A stretch of 20,278 nucleotides of DNA from Galbitalea sp036491035 (GTDB lineage: Bacteria; Actinomycetota; Actinomycetes; Actinomycetales; Microbacteriaceae). Location: contig DASXCU010000100.1 in NCBI GenBank assembly GCA_036491035.1, positions 1-20,278 of the forward strand, read 5' to 3'. The notes beneath the pieces were generated by a model that saw only the letters and a program-made list of their open reading frames with translations, had not been told where the DNA came from and did no database searches. Positions 15,132 through 20,278 of this stretch are shown in pieces. Within the stretch, counting starts at the first letter, position 1, and each line of letters opens with the position of its first letter. A program made the translations under genes and the position numbers.

Positions 15132-16493
15132 CTATTTTCCGAGCAGGGCGCCCGGATGAGTCAGCCGCCACCATGCGGTGGGTCCGGCGATCTTGCCCTT
15201 CAGCACGACGGGCACGGTGATCTTCGTCTTGCCCGCGGTGTACGTGACACTGCCGACCGTTTGACCGCTCGCGCCCGACTTCAGGGTCGTTGTTGTCATG
15301 GTCGTCGTGATCGGGGTGTTCGACCAGGTCAGGGCCGACGCGCTCTTGCCGAGCACCATCGTCGCCTTCGTTCCCCACGCTGTCGAATAGGAGCCGACGG
15401 TCTGGCCCTGCTCGCCGAACTGAACGACGTGGAATCCCGCCTGGATGCTCGTGATCAGCGACGTCACGCCCGTGGTCACGGATTGCCTCGTCGGTCCTCC
15501 GAGCAGCACTCCGACGACGTTCAGCGGCTCCGCGGTTCCCACCGGAACGGATGCCGAGAACAGTAGATCGTCACCCGCGGAGTCGAGAGTCCCCGTCTTG
15601 ATACCGTTGATGCCGTCCGTACCGAGGAGGTCGTTCGTGTTGGGCAGCCCGCTCAGGGCCGGGACATCCAGCGTTTTCTTCGCGACCATGGCCGCGATGT
15701 TCGGGTCGGCCATCGCGAGCTTGCCGATGGCGATCAGGTCGCTCGGAGTGCTCTTGTTGCGGTCGTCCAGCCCGGTCGGCTCGACCATGGTCGTGCCGGT
15801 GAGGCCGTGGGCCTTGAGCCAGCGCTTCGTCGCGCTGACAAAGCCCGCGTTCCCTCCGAAGGCCCAGTCGGTGAGTGCTTCCGCGTAGTTGCACGCGGAA
15901 ACGACGAGCATCGTCTCGAGCGCATCGTGCTCGGACATCGACGTGCCCTTCTTCATCGCTGCGATCGTTGCGTTCAGCACGTAGTACTTGTCGTAGAGCG
16001 CCGTCTGGGTGTCGTTCCAGTAGATCGTTGGACCCGTGCCGGAAGAGCCGAGCGGCTTGGCACTCAGGACCACCATGGCGGTGACGAGTTTGCTGATGCT
16101 GGCCATCGGGAGCGGGGCGTTCCCGCCGTTGGCCGCGTAGACCCCGTCCGCCGTCGGACCGAGATAGTCGTCCGCTCCGGCGATGCTGACGGCCGACTCC
16201 TGGACCTGCGGGACAGCCAGGGCGGCCGCAGCAGGCACGGGAACGGTTGGCTTGTGCGCCGTGACGGATGCGGCGCCGATCGGGGCCGTGAGCGTCAGGT
16301 CCACGTAGGTTCCGATGAGGGCGAGGACCAGCACGCCGGCGACGATTCCGATAATGCGGCCGGTCCAGCGGCGGCGGCGAGCCTGCTTCGGATCGGCGGG
16401 CGGTGCGGGCGTCGGCTCGAATGCGACGGTTGCGGGCTCGGATTGGCGCTCGGCGAGTTCGGTGAACCAGTTGGGCGGTTCGTGCTGGGTCAC
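15132..16493 (-). CDS. Membrane-anchored D-alanyl-D-alanine carboxypeptidase homologue (family S11)
   Basis: The 453-residue protein would trim the terminal D-Ala from peptidoglycan stem peptides outside the cell. A Pro-rich cytoplasmic segment (1-40) with a basic KQARRRRW stop is followed by a membrane helix at about 46-68, so it is anchored at the N-terminus. The catalytic SxxK motif is SISK (132-135) and KTG is GIKTG (299-301). The position of the SxN motif reads SAC followed by Asn (Ser199, Ala200, Cys201, Asn202), an odd substitution. The C-terminal part (about 360-450) is a beta-rich Thr-rich region. GTG 16493 has AGGAG upstream. It lies 81 bp after the MFS gene on the same strand, with TAGCGT as a possible -10 between them. 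Confidence 0.88.
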   Translation of the reverse strand: MTQHEPPNWFTELAERQSEPATVAFEPTPAPPADPKQARRRRWTGRIIGIVAGVLVLALIGTYVDLTLTAPIGAASVTAHKPTVPVPAAAALAVPQVQESAVSIAGADDYLGPTADGVYAANGGNAPLPMASISKLVTAMVVLSAKPLGSSGTGPTIYWNDTQTALYDKYYVLNATIAAMKKGTSMSEHDALETMLVVSACNYAEALTDWAFGGNAGFVSATKRWLKAHGLTGTTMVEPTGLDDRNKSTPSDLIAIGKLAMADPNIAAMVAKKTLDVPALSGLPNTNDLLGTDGINGIKTGTLDSAGDDLLFSASVPVGTAEPLNVVGVLLGGPTRQSVTTGVTSLITSIQAGFHVVQFGEQGQTVGSYSTAWGTKATMVLGKSASALTWSNTPITTTMTTTTLKSGASGQTVGSVTYTAGKTKITVPVVLKGKIAGPTAWWRLTHPGALLGK

Positions 16494-16574
16494 TGCTCGC
16501 AGCTCCTGAGTCCGGATGAGGATTCCTACGCTATCCGATCATTCGAAACCGCTCCTGTGACCGGGCTGACTGTT

Positions 16575-18041
16575 CTAGGCGGTCGCCTCGGCGGCGCTCA
16601 CGCTGGAGCGTCCGCGGGTGCGCACGAATCCGTACCCGACGAGCGCTGCGGCCCCGACGGTCAGCGCGATTCCGGCGATCAGGAGTCCGGAGTGGAACTG
16701 CGCGGTCTGGGTAACCGTCCAGTGCGGTTTCGCGATGGATCCGCTGAACAGGGCTGCGAGGATCGTGCCGGTCACGGCAATTCCGACTGCTGTCGCGACT
16801 TCCGACGCGGTGTCCACCAGCGCGGCACCGATCGAGGTGCGGTTCTGCGGGAGCCCGCGGAGCACGTTCGTGCCAGCGACCACACCGTTGACGCGGATAC
16901 CGATCGCGACGAGCACGAGCGAGATCGCGATGAAGACGTATCCCGCGGTGCTCAGGAGTGCGAACACGGCAAGTCCGGCGACAACGGACACGGCGCTTAT
17001 CCACGCGGCGCGGTCGAGACCCACGCGCTCGATGAACCAGTTAGCGGGTCGACCACCGAAGATGAGGACGACGACCTGCGGCAGCATGCCAATGGAGGCG
17101 AGATAGGGCGGCCAGCCCCAGTCCAGCTGGAGTTGCAGGGTGACCATGTATCCCATGCCCGCGACGGCCAGGCCGGTCGCGGCCTTATAGGCGAGACCGC
17201 TTGCGACCAGAGGCCGTGCAACGAGCTTCAGGTCGAGCAGGGGAAAGCTGGCCCTCCGCTCTCGGACAACGAACAGGATGCCCGCGGCGAGGGTGGCTCC
17301 GGTAGCGACCCACGGCTGCCAGCCGACGGTGCCCTCGCTGATGAACACGGTCGGCGTGAAGAGTGCCAGAACAATGGTTGCGGTGCCGAAGATCGCCCCG
17401 CCGATGTCAATCGGATCACGATGGAGGTCATCCGCTTCGTCTTTGGCAATGCCGAGCCGGATCCCGACAAGAGCCAGCATGGCGATCGGGACGTTGATGA
17501 GCAGGAGCACCTGCCACGGTGCGATTGCCAGAACGAAACCACCCGCGGTTGGGCCGATCGCGAGACCGACGAGTCCGACGGTCGAGATGAGAGTCATAGC
17601 GCGAACGCGAAGTTTGTTCCCATCGAAGAGGCGGAATGCGAGGGCGATCGATCCGGGTGTCGTCATCGCTGCCGCGACGCCCATGGCAGCGCGGACCGTG
17701 ATGAGTTCACCCGACGTGGTGACGAACGCGGTTGCCAGGCTTGCGATTCCCAGGAGAGCAAGCCCGATGAGCATGATTCGCCGACGACCGAAGCGGTCGG
17801 CGATAGCCCCGAACACCAGCATCAGTCCGCCGAAGACGACCGCGTATGTGCCGGTGACCCATTCCAGCGAAACGGAGGAGGCGTGCAACTCGCGTCCGAT
17901 GGTGGGAAGCGCGACATTCAGGATCGAGTTGTCGAGCATCTCGAAAAGGAATACCGCGGAGAGTCCCGCGAGGGCGATCCACCCGTCGCGCAGGCTCTCT
18001 GGTCGGCGAGCATCGGTGGGGAGGGCTGGTTCGGATGACAT
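16575..18041 (-). CDS. MFS efflux transporter, DHA2 (14-helix) family
   Basis: The 488-residue membrane protein has about 14 hydrophobic helices, which with the length fits the drug:H+ antiporter-2 family. Motif A is GAIADRFGRRR in the loop after helix 2, a helix 1 DNSILNVALPTI motif is present, and motif C-like glycines lie in LVGLAIGPTAGGFVL. These families export toxic small molecules using the proton gradient; the substrate is unknown. ATG 18041 has no ribosome site but sits exactly at the predicted transcription start of a promoter with TTGTGC and TAACCT, so the mRNA is probably leaderless. The gene is divergent from a TetR regulator 70 bp away, which very likely represses it. Confidence 0.93.
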   Translation of the reverse strand: MSSEPALPTDARRPESLRDGWIALAGLSAVFLFEMLDNSILNVALPTIGRELHASSVSLEWVTGTYAVVFGGLMLVFGAIADRFGRRRIMLIGLALLGIASLATAFVTTSGELITVRAAMGVAAAMTTPGSIALAFRLFDGNKLRVRAMTLISTVGLVGLAIGPTAGGFVLAIAPWQVLLLINVPIAMLALVGIRLGIAKDEADDLHRDPIDIGGAIFGTATIVLALFTPTVFISEGTVGWQPWVATGATLAAGILFVVRERRASFPLLDLKLVARPLVASGLAYKAATGLAVAGMGYMVTLQLQLDWGWPPYLASIGMLPQVVVLIFGGRPANWFIERVGLDRAAWISAVSVVAGLAVFALLSTAGYVFIAISLVLVAIGIRVNGVVAGTNVLRGLPQNRTSIGAALVDTASEVATAVGIAVTGTILAALFSGSIAKPHWTVTQTAQFHSGLLIAGIALTVGAAALVGYGFVRTRGRSSVSAAEATA

Positions 18042-18047
18042 GCAACT

Positions 18048-18076
18048 AGGTTATGTCACTAAATGTAGTTGCACAA
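18048..18076 (-). promoter_or_regulatory. Promoter of the MFS gene, leaderless
   Basis: On the minus strand TTGTGC (18076-18071), a 17-bp spacer and TAACCT (18053-18048) precede the ATG by 6 bases. The -35 box and spacer lie inside the first operator-like repeat, so a bound TetR dimer would block it. Confidence 0.6.
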
Positions 18077-18097
18077 GGACTAAGTTTAGTTACACAA
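18058..18097. promoter_or_regulatory. Two operator-like repeats between MFS and TetR genes
   Basis: Two 19-bp direct repeats, 18058-18076 and 18079-18097, agree at 16 of 19 positions and are offset by 21 bp, two helical turns. Each contains a palindromic core (ACTAAATGTAGT; ACTAAGTTTAGT, the latter perfect apart from its two central bases). A half-site TGCAACTA (18041-18048) is the exact reverse complement of 18066-18073. They are likely binding sites for the neighbouring TetR protein. Confidence 0.65.
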
Positions 18098-18111
18098 GAG
18101 AGTGAGTCCGG

Positions 18112-18723
18112 ATGCCCAGAACGGCAGAGCGAGGCGGCCCGCAGACGCGTGCCCGAATCCGCGAGGTTGCGAACCGGCTCTTTCTCGAGCGCGGGTACGA
18201 CGCGGTCACCGTCGCGGAGGTCGCTCGCGAGGCCGGGGTCTCCAGCGTCACCGTCTTCAATCACTTCCCTCGCAAAGAAGACCTGTTCCTGGACCGCACG
18301 GACGACGCGGTGCAGGCGATCCGTTTCTCCGTTCGCGAGCGCGCCGAGGGCACGAACGTCCTGGACGCGCTTGAGGCGCAGAGTCGACAGCTGTTCGAGT
18401 CGCGTCATCCGCTCTCGGGCGTGGATGAGCGCTCGGCGGGATTCTTCCGCACGGTCGCCGGGTCGCCGGCCCTGATGGCGCGGGCGCGGGAGATCCTCTC
18501 AGAGTTACAGACCACTCTCACCGAGGAGCTCGACCACGATGCGGCGTTCGACGGCGACGCCCGACTGTTCGCGACGCTCTTCCTGGCCGGGTACAGCTCC
18601 GTTCTGGTCGAGACGGCGCGACGTGTCGTCGCGGGGGAGACGATGACGGGGATTGTGGACGACCACGGCGCGCGGCTCGATCGACTGTTCGTGGGTCTGC
18701 GCAAGGGAATCGCCTCTTCCTAA
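18112..18723 (+). CDS. TetR-family transcriptional regulator
   Basis: The 203-residue protein has the TetR N-terminal DNA-binding domain. Helix 1 is TRARIREVANRLFLERGYDA and the helix-turn-helix is VTVAEVAREAGVSSVTVFNH followed by FPRKEDLF (to about residue 62). The helical C-terminal domain (about 65-203) binds ligand and makes dimers; its sequence gives no ligand. Divergent placement next to the MFS pump and the repeats between them imply ligand-relieved repression of both genes. GAGTGAG lies just before ATG 18112. A weak promoter (TTGCAC 18069-18074, TACACA 18091-18096) overlaps both repeats. Confidence 0.92.
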   Translation: MPRTAERGGPQTRARIREVANRLFLERGYDAVTVAEVAREAGVSSVTVFNHFPRKEDLFLDRTDDAVQAIRFSVRERAEGTNVLDALEAQSRQLFESRHPLSGVDERSAGFFRTVAGSPALMARAREILSELQTTLTEELDHDAAFDGDARLFATLFLAGYSSVLVETARRVVAGETMTGIVDDHGARLDRLFVGLRKGIASS

Positions 18724-18742
18724 CCTGGCGCGCTCGCGGTCG

Positions 18743-18754
18743 ACGATATATCGT
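18743..18754. promoter_or_regulatory. Perfect 12-bp palindrome upstream of the second PadR gene
   Basis: ACGATATATCGT is its own reverse complement and lies 42 bp before the PadR start, in the only gene-free stretch there. Its A/T-rich core stands out in this GC-rich sequence. It is a candidate autoregulatory site for the PadR protein. Confidence 0.5.
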
Positions 18755-18796
18755 TAAGTGTCGTCGATGATCTGAGCGACACAAGAGGAGAGAACG

Positions 18797-19369
18797 ATGA
18801 GCGATTCATTCAAGGGCGGAAACTGGTTCGGCGGACGCCGCGGAGGGCAGGGCCCCGACTGGTCCGGGGCCTCAGCATGGGAGACCATCGACCAGCTGCG
18901 TGGACAGTTCGAGCGCAAGGTCGGAATGCGGATGGGTCGCGGCGACGTGCGTACCGCGGTTCTCGCGCTCCTCGCCGAGAAGCCGATGCACGGCTACCAG
19001 ATCATCCAGGAGATCGGCGAGCGCAGTGGCGGCTCGTGGAAGCCGAGCCCCGGGTCGGTTTACCCGACGCTCCAGCTCCTCACCGACGAGGGACTCATCA
19101 GCGCCACGGAATCCAACGGTCGCAAGACGTACACGCTCACCGACGAGGGCACGACCGCGGCGGCCGCCTCGGCCGAGCAGTCTGCGCCGTGGGAGGCGCA
19201 GGGCGGACGCGACGGGATGAAGACCGGCGCGCTCCCGAAGGCGGGAATCGACCTGGCTCACGCGACCGCGCAGGTGGCGCGGACCGGCAGTCCCCAGCAG
19301 GTGGATGAGGCTGTCGAGGTTCTGAATGACGCTCGCCGCAAGCTCTACGCGATCCTCGCGCAGGAGTGA
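18797..19369 (+). CDS. PadR-family regulator with Gly-rich N-terminal extension
   Basis: The 190-residue protein opens with a Gly/Trp-rich flexible segment (residues 1-30: KGGNWFGGRRGGQGPDW). A PadR winged helix follows at about 48-120, with AVLALLAEKPMHGYQIIQEI, SWKPSPGSVYPTLQLLTDEG and KTYTLTDEG in the wing. The C-terminal half (125-190) forms the dimerising helices. Length and layout resemble actinobacterial PadR regulators of about 190 residues. AGAGGAG is well placed before ATG 18797, and the palindrome at 18743-18754 suggests autoregulation. The downstream ABC1 kinase gene starts 40 bp later and is probably on the same transcript. Confidence 0.92.
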   Translation: MSDSFKGGNWFGGRRGGQGPDWSGASAWETIDQLRGQFERKVGMRMGRGDVRTAVLALLAEKPMHGYQIIQEIGERSGGSWKPSPGSVYPTLQLLTDEGLISATESNGRKTYTLTDEGTTAAAASAEQSAPWEAQGGRDGMKTGALPKAGIDLAHATAQVARTGSPQQVDEAVEVLNDARRKLYAILAQE

Positions 19370-19409
19370 CGCCCGCCCATAGGCCGTTGGGATCAGCGAA
19401 ACTAGCTCA

Positions 19410-20278
19410 ATGACCGACGCCCGGGACATGCGCGCCCGCTATCGCAGGATCCTGCGATTCGCCGCGCGATACCTCGTGCAGACCTGGTGGTACGAACTCT
19501 TCCTGCCGCGAATCGGGCTCCGACGCCTGGCCGAGCGCGGTCGATCGAAACGCCTGAAGCGCATCGCGCAACGATTTCACGCCCTCGCGATCCAGCTCGG
19601 CGGGCTCATGATCAAGGTCGGGCAGTTCATGTCGTCGCGCCTCGACGTACTGCCGCCCGAGATCACGAAAGAGCTCGAGGGCCTTCAGGACGAGGTGCCC
19701 GCCGTCCCGTTCGACCAGATTCGGACGGTCGCCGAAGCCGAGCTGGGTGTGAGCCTCGAGACGGCGTTCTCGTTCATCGACCCGCTGCCACTCGCGGCCG
19801 CATCGCTCGGGCAGGCACACCGGGCTCAGCTGGCAGGCCTGGATGCCGACCAGACCGGACTCTTCAACGTCGTGGTCAAGATCCAGCGCCCCAACATCGA
19901 CCAGATCGTCGACATCGACCTTCGGGCGCTTCGTCGCGTCGGTCGCTGGCTCAGCCGCATCCGACTCGTCTCGGATCGGGTGGATGCGCCCGCGCTCGTC
20001 GAGGAGTTCGCGCTCACCAGCCTCGAGGAGATCGACTATCTGCATGAGGCAGTCGGCGCCGAGCGATTCGCCAGCGACTTCGCCGGTGATCCACGGGTGG
20101 GCGTTCCGGAACTGGTCTGGGAGCGCACGACGCGTCGAGTGCTCACACTGCAGGACGTCACCGCGATCAAAATCAACGACGTGGATGGGCTCCGAGAAGC
20201 CGGCATCGATCCGTCGGAAGTTGCCGCCGAGTTCGCGAAGGTCATGTTCGACCAGGTCTTCGAGCACGGCTACTTTCA
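19410..20278 (+). CDS. ABC1/UbiB/AarF-family atypical kinase, partial
   Basis: The visible 289 residues are the N-terminal two thirds of a protein of the ABC1 (ADCK/UbiB) atypical kinase family. The hallmark KxGQ motif appears in LMIKVGQFMSSRLDVLP (about residues 66-85), followed by the Ala-rich nucleotide loop PLAAASLGQAHRAQL, the ATP lysine in VVKIQRPNI, and EEIDYLHEA. The window ends at QVFEHGYFH, just where the family has its DPHPGN metal-binding motif. Family members support quinone or lipid metabolism and have ATPase activity; the role of actinobacterial ones is poorly known. No ribosome site precedes ATG 19410. The second PadR gene lies 40 bp upstream. Confidence 0.93.
   Translation, partial: MTDARDMRARYRRILRFAARYLVQTWWYELFLPRIGLRRLAERGRSKRLKRIAQRFHALAIQLGGLMIKVGQFMSSRLDVLPPEITKELEGLQDEVPAVPFDQIRTVAEAELGVSLETAFSFIDPLPLAAASLGQAHRAQLAGLDADQTGLFNVVVKIQRPNIDQIVDIDLRALRRVGRWLSRIRLVSDRVDAPALVEEFALTSLEEIDYLHEAVGAERFASDFAGDPRVGVPELVWERTTRRVLTLQDVTAIKINDVDGLREAGIDPSEVAAEFAKVMFDQVFEHGYF

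Noticed and set aside
15807..18038. A 743-codon open frame on the plus strand opposite the carboxypeptidase and MFS genes.
   Set aside because: It is antisense to two well-recognised genes, is extremely rich in D, E, R and G, shows no domain, and arises from stop-poor high-GC complement sequence.

Overview
The window is a 20.3 kb piece of a high-GC actinobacterial chromosome. The best fit is the family Microbacteriaceae. Coding third positions are strongly G/C, GTG starts are frequent, and several genes lack a Shine-Dalgarno sequence and look leaderless. There is a complete bacterial NHEJ set, and 6519-6851 encodes a small protein of a type I know mainly from Microbacteriaceae. I see no rRNA, tRNA, CRISPR array, insertion sequence or phage gene. 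Genes are packed tightly, and no gene-free stretch exceeds about 200 bp.

Layout. (1) 1-638: 5' two thirds of a sugar-type ABC transporter ATPase, minus strand, running off the left edge. (2) 841-4055: membrane-anchored DsbA-like thiol protein and a SAM methyltransferase nearly touching, then two small unrecognised proteins and a PAP2-type lipid phosphatase. (3) 4164-6851: a long acyl-CoA dehydrogenase (DmdC/FadE type), a START-like (AHSA1/SRPBCC) protein 8 bp downstream, then the small Microbacteriaceae protein. (4) 6907-8968: a LysM lipoprotein gene divergent from a PadR regulator and its overlapping membrane partner. The two sides fire from promoters whose -10 boxes overlap. A 54-aa membrane peptide gene follows convergently. 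(5) 9087-14167: a DNA repair and protection block. It holds an ATP-dependent ligase and a polymerase/phosphoesterase that together make a split LigD, then divergent Ku overlapping a Dps gene, a Mug-type mismatch glycosylase and an O6-alkylguanine methyltransferase. (6) 14238-16493: a three-helix membrane protein, a strong hairpin, a lone type IV pilin-like protein and a membrane-anchored D,D-carboxypeptidase homologue. (7) 16575-18723: a DHA2-type MFS efflux pump divergent from its TetR regulator, with two operator-like repeats between them. (8) 18797-20278: a second PadR regulator with a perfect palindrome in its leader, and the 5' part of an ABC1/UbiB atypical kinase that runs off the right edge.

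How the genes fit together. Ku would recruit the polymerase/phosphoesterase and ligase to double-strand breaks. Dps would protect DNA from iron and peroxide damage, and is translationally coupled to Ku. Mug and Ogt deal with base damage. This grouping suggests an organism that survives long non-growing periods with accumulating DNA damage (inference). The most system-like unit is the PadR, membrane-sensor and LysM-lipoprotein cassette, because its promoter architecture makes transcription of the two sides mutually exclusive.
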